Of a stretch of DNA of 64,000 nt, positions 42,523-54,745 are shown piece after piece. The DNA comes from Plantago major (Eukaryota > Streptophyta > Magnoliopsida > Lamiales > Plantaginaceae). A program made the position numbers and the translations under genes. Below the pieces are notes generated by a model that searched no databases, was not told the DNA's origin, and saw only the letters and a program-made list of their open reading frames with translations. Within the stretch, counting starts at the first letter, position 1. Each line of letters starts with the position of its first letter. Where the stretch lies: positions 81,248,877 to 81,312,876 of the forward strand of contig CM048840.1 of NCBI GenBank assembly GCA_026545765.1. The letters are read 5' to 3'.

Positions 42523-45500
42523 ATGGCCCCCAAGAATTCTTCTACACAGAAATCCCAATCCTCCACTGGTACTGCTGAAAAGCAAGCACTAGAGTTGGTT
42601 ATTATAAACAACCGACTGGTAGGAGATTTTAATCCTGACCATTGGACTTCAAATCACAGAATTATTTGGGGTGGTGCCATGGTTGAGGAATACCTCACGG
42701 CTGCAATAGAAAACCAAGCTGACAGAAAGCTAATTCTTGACATGCTTGAAAAGGCACAAATCAAGGGTTTTCTATCTGCTCGCCCAAGTGGAATTTCATC
42801 ACTCGATGTGTTGGAATTCTACAACAACTCCAGGATTATTTCCTGTGTTTCTGAAGGCACTACAATAGTGTCTGTCAAAACCTCAGTCCAAGGAAAGGAA
42901 ATCCTTCTGGACTAAACAACTTTCTGTAAGTTGTTTGAGGTTCAAAATCTTGGAAAGGATTTTGAAATAAACACCAAGGATGATGATCTCCTTGAAGGTG
43001 TTAAACAGCTGTACAGTGACGTGTGTGATCTTGAAAAATCAAATACACCCACTGAGTTCAAGCTTGCTGACATCCGAACCAGACATCTGATGGTTCACTG
43101 GGATGTATTGGCTTGCATTCTTCACAGATACTTTGATGGTCTACAAGGAGGTGCAGACCAGATAAGCCAAGAACGATGGATCATGATGTTCTTGCTGAAT
43201 CAACAAGACAGAAGGCTGGAAAACCCTTTCAACTGGGGAAAGTACGCCTTCATGAAATTTGTGAAGAAGATTCAAGGCTTCGAGCCTAAAATCGCCAAAG
43301 GACTAGCTGAGCCAAAGGCCACAGTAAACTATGGTCTGAAGATATGCTACTTGCTGGAGAAACTTGGCATAGAGCTCAGAGAGACGGCTGAAATAGCCAA
43401 CAGTAACCTACTCTACAAATATGAGTATACGAACATGATGAAAAGGTTACTGGGTCTCAGAAAGGTTCTAAGAAGCGAAAGTCTGAAAAGATATCTGAAG
43501 AAAAGGTTGCGACCAAGAAGCCCAGAACTTCAAGAAAGAAGTCTGCTGGCAAAACAGAAGACACACCCATTGAGGTTGTCGATTCTCAGATATCTGCAGG
43601 CCTTGCCAATGAACTGATAAAGGCAGATGAACTCATCAATGCTGCAAAATAGTTCATAGCTACTGAACAAGTAGACTCAGCAAGAGAAAGTGCATTCAGA
43701 AATGTCAAGACTATTACAGAATGCCTTGCTGATGAACTCATTAATGCTGCCAAATCAGGTGAAAAGCACCAAGCCCCATCTGCAGAAATCGCAGGAGTAA
43801 TGGACCAATCAGTTCCTAATGCTGATGACAGCTCTGATGATGAAGAAGATAAACTAGTCATCTCTCAAGTCCTACAAAGAACAAAAACGGCTAAGGTTAC
43901 TGTAACAGTAACTGGTGATAAGGTATCTAAAGAAGAACCTACACCATAGGTTGCTGAACCTATAGCAAAGGTTGTTGGTGTAAACACATCATCAGGGAAT
44001 GTTTCTTATGCACAACTTCAAGAAGCCCTGATGAGTGGTAGTTTAGTACTGGCTGATGATGATGAGAATGCCACGTCTAAAAGTCTGGAAGAACGCTCCA
44101 TTGATCAATTTTCTGCTTCCAGACAACCACAATAACCACAAATACAACAACCACAACAGCCACAAGTGGTTGATGAAATGGTTAATGAACTCCATTTCGA
44201 ATTACCAACATTACAACAAGCTGAAGAAAATCCTGCAAAAGAGCAGGTTCCCCAACTCACTGAGAGGGATCAAACTGAGACATCTACTCAGAATGATCAA
44301 CCAGGGGAGGCAACTGAGTTGCATACTCAAGAAAGGTGTGAAGTACCAGAAACTTCAAGCAAAGAAACTGCAGTGGGACAAGAAGACCAAAGTATAGAAA
44401 GGTCACAAATTCCAGAGACCAATCAGCCTGAAACTGCTCAGGTAGCTGACTGGTTTAACTCTTATCTTGTGAAAATTTTTATGCTTATACATCTTGTTAC
44501 TCATAAAATTTCTTTGTTACAGGCTGTGTTAGAAACACAGAAACAAGAGGAAGCTGAAAAGCTTACCTCAGAAACTGAGAAGGAGGTTCCCTCAACCTCG
44601 CCTCTTAAGATATCTGAGCCTGTGCCACAGGTGATAATTGATTCTTAAGATAAAACTTCTTCAGTTATATGTTTATGTGCTTAATCATTTAAGATAAATG
44701 TTTCTAACAGGCTCCAACTGAGAAAGAAGAAGAGAAGGCAGAAATGCCAGAGACAAACCCAGAAACCAACAAGGTTTCTGAAGAACACATCACTGAGCCT
44801 TTTAACATGAAGGTATATGAAATCAAAGTGATAAGTATTCTTCATCTTGGGTTATCTCAAACTTCTTTTAAAATATTCAATACTCTCTACTTACAGGCTC
44901 ACTCAGAAGTAGAAATGCAAGGGGACAAAGTTGCGACTTCCCCTGCATCAATGGAAATTGATGAAGCCCCCAGGGCAACATCACTCGAAAGAACACCAGA
45001 AACTGAAAATGACTCTGAGCTTCCTTTTAAGGAAGTAAGTGGAAAAATCAGAACTCATTAAAGCATATTAATGCACAGTTTCTTTCAAACAATTTCCTAA
45101 AAGTATTGTATTATTTTTCATTCTCAGGTTCAAGAAAGAAAGGTTGATGAGGACCAGACTTCAAAGTCTCCACCTCACAACAAGATATCTGAGACACCCA
45201 ATGTCTCAGTGGTTCAAGTATCTGAGCCTGATGTTCATAATCAGGTAACCCAGAAACTAAACTACACTTCTACTCAGATATCTACAAAAGTTTTGAAGCT
45301 CACTCAAAACTCTTTCTTTCAGACTCAAACAGATGCAAAGCAGGTTCCCATTGATGAGAAAATGGACCTACTTCCCTTCTTTAAGGCTCAAACACTGCCG
45401 AAGCACATCCAATGCTTCAAGAAATGGCAGAAGTTAAGGTGCTCCGATCTCTCTGAAATATTGAGAATCACAGATCACCCAACCAGACGCGCACGAGCTC

Positions 45501-48167
45501 TTGACTTGGAGACATATATCCATGCAATGTTCCCTACCGAACAGTTTGCAGTTGCGACCCTATTGCATAAGGATTTCTCCAGAGAAGTGGCGCATAGTTT
45601 GATACAAGCCTTCGAACAGGCAGATGGTCAGACAAGATTATAGATGGGATTCAAGCCAGTCCTTCCCCAGACTCTGCAATTTATACCTTCTGAACAAGAG
45701 GAGGTTAATGGGCAGAAGATCACTATCCCGGAAGTGATCAATCTTGTATCTGAAGATGAGGAGGAGGAAGAGATAAACGAAAACTACTTCGATGAACCTC
45801 CCACTGACCATCACCAAAAGGATGACGAAGACCAAAAGGATGACGAAGACCAAAAGGATGAGGATGATGCCCCTACATCAGGGACCGGAGGAATTTCACA
45901 AAGAAATCATGCCTCAACTGCTGAAAAGAAAATTGAGAGGAAAACACAGAAATCTCCGACACCATCTCCCCAAAAATCAACTCATCCATCTTCCCAACAA
46001 AAGATTCTACTGTACAAGTAGTCGAGCATTCTGAGGAAATCGCACAGAAAATGCTAAATACTCAATCCAGAACTGCTCAACTCAGACAACTGTTGGAAGA
46101 AGAACAACAGCTCCATCTTCAACTGGAAGACCAGATAGCTCGATCCAGAGACAAGCTTGATCAACTGCAAGATCAATATCTGCAAGAGATGATTGCTTAC
46201 ACTGAAGTTAAAGAGCTACAGGATGCTGTAAATGCTATCACCAAAGAACTCGATACTGAAGAAGTATCTGAAGTCAAGCATGATGCTAAGGCTGCATCAT
46301 CTTCAAAAGAAGAACCATCCTCCTCTTAGAAAGGGAAGAAACCAATCTCTGAGATGGTTGCTGGACTCGATACAATCGATGAGAATGTCCAAGAGGATGA
46401 AGATCACTGGGCTGATTACTCAGATGATGAAGAAGACAAGACTTTGGCAGAGCACCGCAATGAACATCTAGCGGTTTCACACTTGAAAAGGAAGCTGATT
46501 GCTCCTGAAACTTTCAGCAAACTGCCAAATTCCACTCCCATGAATACATGAACAGATACCAAGTACTGGCTCATCTGAAAAAGGAGTTGTCTTCACAGAA
46601 CAAGGAAGTAATTGCCTCCGTCCCCTCTGAAATGAAAAAGTTCACTGAGCTAATCACTCAGAGAACAACTAGCATAGTCATTGCTCAGAAAGATCTGGGA
46701 ATGATAAGGGACGATGATGCGTCTTTAGCTAAAAAAGCTTTCCAAGAGGCAAGTTACACTGCTGGAAAAGCAGATGCCATCCTAGGCCCATTGGCAGAGC
46801 TCACTGATAAGGACAATGGACTTATCAAACAAAATCAGGAGCTCAAAACCGAACTTCAGAAGTTGGTCACTGCCTACAATTATTTACAAGGGCATTTTGA
46901 CTCTCTCTCAGATTCTTTTATGAGACTAAGTCAGCCAACAATGACTAAGGGGGAAAGGTTGTACAAATCTGGACCTCAAAGTCAGGGGGAATGGGAAGAA
47001 GGAGCAGAAATCAAGAAGAAATCTGGAGCTGGTGCGGCTCAGAGAGGAAGAAGAAACATGAAAACTTCCCAGCCACCACTCAGAATAAATGAACCCTCCT
47101 CAAGCCAAGCTGCTTTGCAAATAGTAGCTGCTTCCCAGAAACCCACTGAAGGAACTACAATGATAACAAGGGCAATGGCATAGAAACCTCCAAGGAGTAC
47201 CAAGGCTCCAAGGAGAAGACAAGTTAAAGGGATTGATGAATCTTCTGAAGAAGAAGAAGAAGGTCAAATCAAGTCCCTGGGCAATGAAGAAGGCTGTAAA
47301 ACTCTCACAAGATTCAATCTTGATGATGATGAGGAATATGATGAAGATGAAGCTCCTCTTCACAGAAAAAGGAAAATTGAAAGCCTAACTGAGCCCATAG
47401 CTGCAAAGCCACTAGCAGCTAAAACACCCTCTGGAAATACCAAGTCTATCCAGGGTGGTGGTTCTTCAAGCAACAACCCCAAAGAGAATTCAAGACAGAA
47501 AAGGAACAGACTGAGAGCTGAACAGAGACAAAGTCAACTTCCACTCAGGCCAGAAGAAGTCAAAATTGAGTATGTGAAGCATGACAATAATTCCTCTGTC
47601 TACAGGTGCATCAATCAGAAGAATGGCTATTGGATTCTGGAACTTAAGCATCTACTAGTAAATTCAAGATTTCCAGAACCAATCCATAAACAACTTATGG
47701 CATGGAGAAAAGACAAGCCAACCTTGATCAACACCAATCACATTAAAGCATGGTTGGATTTTGAAGTTGTCAAGAGAACTGAAGCCATGAAGAAGGACCT
47801 CTCTGATGAATGTCCATATGGAAAGCCAGATGATGTGCATGAATCGAATATTACTGGAACAGGCACAAGAGCAAGACTCGCTGTGGAACCCTATGAATCG
47901 TTCTATCTAACTGAAGATCAATACAAGGGTGACATCAGATATCTGAAGATTATCTACGAATATTTCAAGCTTTCAGATATCAGAATAGAGCATGCCTGGA
48001 AGTGGGGAAAGTATCTGTGGGTTAAGCATTTTGTCAAGAAAAATCCTACCAAAACCTACAAAGAGGTCTGTGGATTTGCCAGAGACACAGAGATGCTCAT
48101 CAGAACTCTTCTCTATGACTATTCTGATGACATCAAAAGGTTTGGAGATAGGAAATTTGCAAACTGA
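42523..48167 (+). pseudogene. Copy B extra 3' ORF region (captured-gene-like cassette)
   Basis: ATG 42523 opens with MAPKNSSTQKSQSS. The first part (to about 43.5 kb) has LDVLEFYNNSRIISC, DIRTRHLMVHWDVLACI, GGADQISQERWIMMF and FNWGKYAFMKFVKKI, reminiscent of the plant-transposon-protein domain. The middle (44.0-45.4 kb) is acidic and low in complexity, in blocks separated by short AT-rich gaps with GT and pyrimidine-AG borders. Then come KHIQCFKKWQKLRCSDLSEI, Asp/Glu and Lys-rich coiled coils (46.0-46.9 kb) and a final globular part with YRCINQKNGYWILELKHLL, HAWKWGKYLWVKHFVKK and TLLYDYSDDIKRF. No transmembrane segment is evident. Function unknown. Broken fossil. Confidence 0.68.
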
Positions 48168-48544
48168 TCCATAGAACTATTTGTTGAAGACTTGAAGAAT
48201 TGAAGACTTGAAGACTAGTTCTTTAGGATGTTTACTTGGAGCTTGGTTACTCCTGTTGTCCTGATTTACTATGTAATTTATTTTTTTTTGGCTGTATTTT
48301 TGCTGACTGAGCTTAACTGTTTTATGTATTAAAGTTATCTGTAAACCGTCTTTGTAACTTATCTGATGAATTTACTCTCAGATATTATTCTATAAAAGAT
48401 AACTTGTCAGCAAAGATCACACCTTGTGATTTGGTTGATGTTCACTTTCTGCACTTAATTGAAAAATCTTAAGAAAAGATTAAGTGATGTATTGTTCACT
48501 CATCCAGATTTGTAATAGGTCAGATAGTCATCGTTGAATGATCA

Positions 48545-48558
48545 AAAAGGGGGAAATT
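48545..48558 (+). other. Polypurine tract of copy B
   Basis: AAAAAGGGGGAAATT directly before the 3' LTR; the same sequence precedes the copy A 3' LTR at 52915-52929. Confidence 0.85.
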
Positions 48559-50231
48559 CGTTAGGAAATTTGTTAGGAATTTCCTGTTAGATATTTTGTC
48601 AACAATATCTGTTTAGTTTTGATCAGCAACATTATGACCTATCTTAGTCTCAGAAAGGTGATTAGTACTCTTGGTTCACTTGAACATTGTAAAAGAGGAA
48701 ACCCACTAAGTATGATAGTTTAGTTAATCTTGTATAGGATGTTAGGTCTCAAAATGTAATTTTTATTTTATGAAGAGAAGACCAAGAAGAAGACATCCAA
48801 GCAGAATAAGATCAACAACATTGAAGACTCGAAGAACTGCACAAGATTACTGAAATGGTTTTCCAGATACCTTGGCCAGATTTCTTGAAGACGCAAATGA
48901 TTGATAAACAGATCAGGTCACAAGAGATATCTGAGAAGTCAAGAGGTCCATCTGAAAAACAAGGAGAGTGTCCACAGATATCTACACTCAGATACCTTGA
49001 GCCTTAACCACATTTCTGAAAAAGAAATATATATTGCAAACAAAGTTGTTTCAATTTAAGTGGTATCTGAAGTTGAAGATAAGAACGTGTGAAAAACTCA
49101 GAGAAAACTGTTTAAGTTAAATCTCTGATAAAAGGCATAGTTCCGTTGGCACTACAGGACAAAAAGTATAGTACAATGCATTTAATGCACGGACAGAGAT
49201 GTCTGAACAAAAGTAACGGCAGCTTCTGAAGAAGAAGACAAAACCTGCTACAGTACTATACACAAATATCAATAGTTTGAATTTGAGCCTAACGGATACT
49301 ATTCAACGGCATTCAAATTCATCTATAAATATCAACACTTAGACTGTTTGAGAACACACCTTTGAATACACTAACATCTTGAACCTACACACAACTCTCA
49401 AGCAAACTACTTATCCTAAAGCTTACTGTTGCGACCTTAGCTTGTGATCTTAAGTAGCACTGAAGTTCTAAGTGTCCTGATCCTAAATAAGCAAAGCTAT
49501 CTGTGAAAGAGTTGAATCGAAAGATCAAATATCTGAGATTCATTCTCTTGAACAGTTATCATAAGACTTGGGTCAGTAAAAAGGAACAAGATACCATACA
49601 TTGAAAAGTGTATTAGTTATACTTGATTCACAGAGCTATCTGATTAACTCAAAAGTTATTAAAGAAGCTCATCTGACAACTCAAACCAAAACCAACACCA
49701 TCACTGGCGTGGAGTACAGGAAGTACTTAGCTTGAGAAGCTAGGGAATAACTCCAAGATTATTGAGTATAGGAAGTACTTAGCTTGGGAAGCTAGGGAAT
49801 AACTCAAAAAGGTTTCTGAGTATAGGAAGTACTTGGCTGAGAAAGCCGGGGAACAACTCAGGGGGAACATTTGGTTGGGAACCATTTGTTTCAAGGAATT
49901 TTACAATAGGATTATTGTAAGGTGACCTCAATCATCTATTCTAGTGAATTCTAGGTCTTTGGAAGACCGAAGTGGATTAGTTGGAGGATTACGCCACCTC
50001 CAGATACCACTATACTTGCTGTGTTATTTACATTTCTGTACTTACTTTTCAGCAACACACACACACACTTTAACTGTTTCTGCACTTATCTATCTTAAGT
50101 CTTCCGCGCTCTGAATCTAAGTATCAGATATCATCACAGATATCTGAGAAATTGTGTTTATCGACAAAAGTTTTAAAAGACTATTCACCCCCCCCCCCTA
50201 GTATTTTACTTTGCCGTTATCTGGACCAACA
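48559..50231 (+). repeat. 3' LTR of copy B
   Basis: About 98 percent identical to 34031-35711 by hand count, same tandem units and C run, followed by AAGAA. Confidence 0.93.
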
Positions 50232-50236
50232 AAGAA
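50232..50236. repeat. Target-site duplication of copy B (right, AAGAA)
   Basis: Pairs with 34026-34030; copy A coding sequence resumes here. Confidence 0.93.
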
Positions 50237-52496
50237 CCCCCTTCTGATCATCCAAGTCAAGAAAACAAGAAAAAGGATGATGATGATCAGAATGATGATC
50301 CCCAACCTGGACAAGGCGGGATTCAGAAAGCTAGCAAAGGAAGTGAAGAAAAGGCTACACCTTCCAATGCTCAGAAAGCCCCATCATCATCACCTCCCAA
50401 GTCTCATCAAGATACCCAACAGTCTGAGCATCATGATGCCTTAGAAGAAATTTCAGCCGCTGAGTTTAGAATTGAACAACTCAGAAAGGTGTTGGAAGAA
50501 GAGAAGAGAATCAACTTAGAGTGCCAAGCTCTTGTTGATCAAAAGGAAGCCAAAATCCAAAAGCTCAAAGAAACTAATGCCAAGGAATTGGCACTCCTAG
50601 ATGAGCAAAGAAATTTGAAGGATGCCATTGTTGTCACAGCTGCTGAAATAGATGCCATGGATGACAATAATGATGAAGAGCATGATGCTGAAACTGCATC
50701 AGAAAGACCTTCTACATCTTCTCAGAAGGCCAGCACACTTGATGGAAAACAGAAAAAGATTGTCAATTTGCAAACAATCCAAGAAAAAGATAATGAGAGT
50801 GATGCTGAAGACAACCACAACTTGATTATTGAAGCAGAAGATGAGAGACTTGTCACTCAGCACAAGAGAGCCCTACTTGCTCCTCATATATTCTCTGCAC
50901 CAAGTAGTTCAAGAAGTGAAGAGCACCATTCAAGGAACGGTATCTTTTTGGAACTCAGAAAGACACTAGTTGCCCAAGATACAGAAGTGCTAAAATCCGT
51001 CCCAGAAGAGATGAAACCATTGGCTGCTGCGTTACTCAACAGAGCATCCAGCATAGCTCTCTCTCAGAAAGACCTAGGGTTGGTCAGGGATGAGGATTGT
51101 AACAATGCTAATGCAGCATTCAATGAAGCTAGCCATGTTGTTCTGCAAGCCAGTGCTATTCTAAGGCCACTTGAAGACCTCAACAAAAAGGAGCAAGAAC
51201 TGGTTATGCAGAACCACGAGCTGAAGAAAGAAATCCAAGAATTGGTCAGGGTGCACAACAATCTCCAGAAAAACTTTGACTCACTCTCTGAAGGTTATGC
51301 TATTATGAGTCAGTCATTCATGACTAAGGGGGAAGAAGAGATGCCTCAGAAAGGCAGAGGAAAAAAGAGAAAACAATCAATGCCTCCCTCCTCAAGTCAA
51401 CTAGTCATCAAGAACACTGGAGACGCCCCTGCTGAAGAAGTTGTTCCAGAACAACCAGCCAGAAAGCTGAGAAGTATGGTCACTAGGGGAACCAAGTCTC
51501 TTAGGATCACAGAAGGGAACAACCAGAATAATCCTGAAAAAGGAGAAGACCAAGAAGAAGGAGAAGTGAGAGACCAAGAAAGCTGCAAGCCTCCATTGTT
51601 GAACTTCAATGATGATGAGGATGAATCTGATACAGATGAACATCCACTTCACAAGAGAAGAAGGCAAGCAAGTACCTCACAACCCCCTCTGGCAGCAATG
51701 CCTTTGGCAGCCAGAACTCCTTCTGGAAATACCGAGTCATTACAAGGAACTTCTACCAGCACAGCCCCAAGGCAGGAAGAAAGGGTTAGAGGATCTCCTG
51801 ACAGAAGGCCACCCAACAGAAAAGCAAGAAGGGCCAGTTTGGCAGAATAAACAGAGAACTTCTTCAAGAAAAGCCAACTAATGACCACATTGAATATGTG
51901 AAGACGAGTAATGAAGAGTCTTCATATAGGTGCATTCTGAACAAGAGAGGGTATTGGATTCTGGAACTACAACATCTACTTGTCAATGATAAGTTTCCAA
52001 CTCCCATCCTCAACCAGATACTGAAATGGAGAGAAGGTAAGCCAGAACTGCTAAAATCTGAGCACCTTCATGCCTGGCTAAACTTTGAAGTAGAGAAAAG
52101 GAACGATGCCAGAAAAATGGACCTCTCCTTTGCCTGTCCTTACCCAAAGCCTGATGATGTACACAAGGTACGAAAACTGGATGGTAACTACAGCAAGAAG
52201 AACAAACTAGGTGTTTCAACCTATGAGTCATTCTATATGACATTGGATGAATACCTAGATGATTTACACTATTTGGAAGAAATATACAAGTATTTCAACC
52301 TATCTCAGCTATAAGTAGACCATACCTGGGTCTGGGGAAAGTACTTCTGGGTCAAACATTTTCTGCGGAAGAATCATAAACTTGGAAAGAGTTACCAAGA
52401 AATATGTGATTTATCCAGAAAGACAGAGCTCTCTGTTAGAAGGACTCTTTATGACTATGTCCAAGAATGCAGAAAAGTGGATGATCATGCCAACTG
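50237..52496 (+). pseudogene. Copy A extra 3' ORF region, right part
   Basis: Continuation of the copy A extra ORF after copy B. It holds an acidic Asn/Asp-rich stretch, a coiled coil (LEEEKRINLECQALVDQKEA, about 50485-50650), a helical block with SIALSQKDLGLVRDEDCNNA and LQKNFDSLSEGYAIMSQSFM (about 50930-51330), a basic and Pro/Ser-rich linker, and the end block YRCILNKRGYWILELQHLL with PYPKPDDVHK. All have counterparts in copy B (46.0-48.1 kb) and in the minus-strand fragment at 54746-56397. Fossil. Confidence 0.7.
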
Positions 52497-52929
52497 ATTC
52501 AGAAAGGATGCTGAAGAACATGAGGTATCTGAACCCAAGTTATATTTCTGAAGACTTGAAGACTAGTAACATTAGAATACTCTCTTGGAGCTTGCATCCT
52601 CCTTTGTTCTAAGTTACTTAGTATGTTTTGTTACTTTTTGTAATCTTGCTGATTGTTTCTGATTTTCTCTATCTGTAAAAGTTGCATCTCTTTCTGTAAA
52701 CTGTACCTTTATGAAGATCATACTCTCAGAAACATTATAATAGATGACAACTTATCAGCAAAGATCACTTCTTGTGATTTGGTTGATGTTTACTTTCTGC
52801 ACTTAATTCAACTAAAATTGAATATCATTTGAAATGATTAAGTGGGGAATTGTTTTCTCTTCCAGGATTACAAAGTTGTAATAGGACTTAAAAGATAGTC
52901 ATGGATGACTGATCAAAAAGGGGGAAATT
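52497..52929 (+). other. Copy A non-coding tail and polypurine tract
   Basis: T-rich 3'-untranslated-like stretch, similar to copy B 48168-48558, ending in AAAAAGGGGGAAATT (52915-52929) against the 3' LTR. Confidence 0.7.
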
Positions 52930-54367
52930 TGTTAGGAATATCTGTTAGTATTTTGATCACTCATCACATGTTCTTATCTTAGCCAGAAAGGTGATTAAGT
53001 ACTCTTGGTTCACTTGAACATTGTAAAAGAGGAAATCACTGAGTATGATTAGTCTAGTAAATCTTGTATTAGGATTATAGGTCTCTGAGTGTAATTTTTA
53101 TTCCAAGAAGACCATGAAGATCAATCCTAGCAATGGAGCTTATCTGAAAATTAGAAGACTGAAGATTGCGCAAGATTTATGAAGACATCAAGGTTTAAGT
53201 CTAACTCAGAAAGACTATGTCCTTAATCCTCACTTAAATGTATTTACTTACATTTGAAATAAGTATCTGGATATATGACATCATGAGTATGGAGCATGCA
53301 AGCCATCAGAAAGGCTCATGTATCCGTTGAGACTAAAGGACAATGAACAGTACTATGCATTAAATGCATCGGCAGAAATGCTGTAAAAAGCAAGTCCTCT
53401 CTGAAAAATGAGATAGTGACTTCTGAGTACATAGTTCAAGATATAAACGGATATAATTTGATAGAGAGCACAACGGATATAATTCAAATGCCTCTCAAAT
53501 TTATCTATATATATCACAAACTTAGATGCTGAGAATTACAACTTACAACACCTTAGAACGCTCTATCTTGCAAACTTACCATCAAGCAAAGTATTCTCTC
53601 AAGCACTCTACTACCCTTTCTGAAAGCTTTCTATTGCTTGAAGAATCACTAGTAGTTCTACGTTGTCCTGAACCTTAACAAGAGATTGTTATTCGTGAAA
53701 GAGTTGAACTGTCAGATACCCTTTCTGAAGCTCATTCTCCAGAACGGACATCAATTACTTGGGTCAGTAAAGAGCAGACCGCCATCCACTGAACAAGTGT
53801 ATTAAGCAGTCTTATTCTGTCAGGCTCTCTGAAAACATAACTGAAAAGTTATACGAGAAGCCTCTCTGACAAAACCTTATAACCAAACACCAACAAGGCG
53901 TGGAGTAGAGGAAGTACTTGATTTGGGAAATCAGGGAATAACTCCAAGGTTATCTGAGTAGAGGAAGTACTTAGCTCTAGGAGCTGGGGAATAACTCAGG
54001 GGGAACATTTGGTTGGGAACCATTTATTTAGGAATCTTAGAATAGGATTATTGTAAGGTGAACTCAATTATCTATTCTAGTGAATTCTAGGTCTCAGAAA
54101 GACCGAAGTGGATTAGTTGGAGGATTACGCCACCTCCAGATACCACTATACTTGCTGTGTTATTTACCTTTCTGTATTTACATTTCAGCAAAGCACACAC
54201 ACTTACTTATTGTTTCTACACTTATCTATCTTAAAGTCTTCCGCGCTCTGAATTGAAGTATCAGAAACCCCCTAGGTTTCTGAGAAATTGTGTTTATCGA
54301 CAAAAGTTTTAAAAGACTATTCACCCCCCCCCCCTAGTCTTTTACTTTGTCGTTATCTGGACCAACA
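52930..54367 (+). repeat. 3' LTR of copy A
   Basis: About 98 percent identical to 22860-24300 by hand count, with two tandem units (about 53895-54000) and a C run near 54325. Ends GGACCAACA. Confidence 0.93.
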
Positions 54368-54745
54368 ACCTTCAATTCGATAAGTCCGTATTAAATACTC
54401 TAAATTGTTCATGTTTAAGGATCGTGAATTGACGACTCACGGTTTCTCCAGTATAATATATTCTAAGAACAATTGGTAGAATCGAATTGATTGATTTACT
54501 GTACAACAACCGTGTGACAAATATGAGTGTTATCCCTAGTTCGAATTAGCATAATTAGATCTTGCTACTGTATTAATCTTTCTCTCATTGTTAATCGTAA
54601 TCTCAACTTTAGTCAATCTAGTTAGAAGTATACAAAATCATCAATCAAACTGTTTACTGGCAAGTATCTGTTTACTCTCACTGCTGCGTAGCTTGATTAA
54701 TTCCCTAGAGATCGATCACGAGTTGGGCTTTAGTCTACAACTACA
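54368..54745 (+). repeat. Target duplication of copy A (ACCTT) and right part of the Athila 3' LTR
   Basis: ACCTT (54368-54372) pairs with ACTTT at 22855-22859. The rest is the end of the Athila LTR, with the lineage-like ending GAGATCGATCACGAGTTGGG...CTACAACTACA. LTR length without the insert is about 1.33 kb. Confidence 0.72.

Larger units (their letters stand above)
34031..50231 (+). mobile_element. Sirevirus copy B (Copia), inserted into the extra ORF of copy A
   Basis: LTRs are 34031-35711 and 48559-50231, with a perfect AAGAA duplication. Parts in order are primer site (35714-35725), gag (35829-about 38340), pol (about 38375-41720), hairpin-bearing spacer with internal promoter (41721-42522), extra ORF region (42523-48167) and polypurine tract (48545-48558). 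It is 16.2 kb. Gag and pol are close to copy A, while the LTR and extra ORF have diverged more, so A and B are sister subfamilies and not a recent duplication. LTRs differ by about 2 percent by hand count, under 1 My at 1.3e-8. It is broken, with several lesions. Confidence 0.93.
22860..54367 (+). mobile_element. Sirevirus copy A (Copia), nested in the Athila LTR and hosting copy B
   Basis: LTRs are 22860-24300 and 52930-54367, beginning TGTTAGGAATAT and ending GGACCAACA. Parts in order are primer site (24303-24314), gag (24418-about 26935), pol (about 26965-30190), spacer with a hairpin and internal promoter (30191-31116), an extra 3' ORF region (31117-34030, resuming 50237-52496) and a polypurine tract before the 3' LTR. 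Copy B (34031-50231) sits in the extra ORF. Excluding B the element is about 15.3 kb, large for Copia but normal for Sireviruses with an added gene. LTRs differ by about 2 percent, under 1 My at 1.3e-8. It is broken, with several lesions. Confidence 0.92.
1..54745 (+). mobile_element. Athila-lineage Ty3/gypsy LTR retrotransposon, 5' end outside window, heavily nested
   Basis: The internal region enters at the left edge. Visible parts in order are gag tail/protease (1-1440), reverse transcriptase and RNase H (1440-2862), integrase C-terminal tail (20176-20520), a non-coding 3' spacer (20521-21899) and a 3' LTR split in two (21900-22859 and 54373-54745). The Athila call rests on the protease motif LDLGASINLI and the RT stretch around DHFPLPFIDEML and YPYGTFAYRRMP, both typical of that lineage. 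A chromovirus interrupts the internal region and a Sirevirus interrupts the LTR, so only about 6 kb of the span is Athila itself. It is broken, with several lesions. Its age cannot be taken from LTRs because the 5' LTR is not in the window, but it must predate both insertions, so more than about 1 My is likely. It is itself inserted in a minus-strand Sirevirus fragment that resumes at 54746. Confidence 0.88.

Noticed and set aside
22860-54367. Copies A and B as a segmental duplication of one element
   Set aside because: Perfect AAGAA duplication around B, different LTR subfamilies and different tandem unit number show separate insertions.
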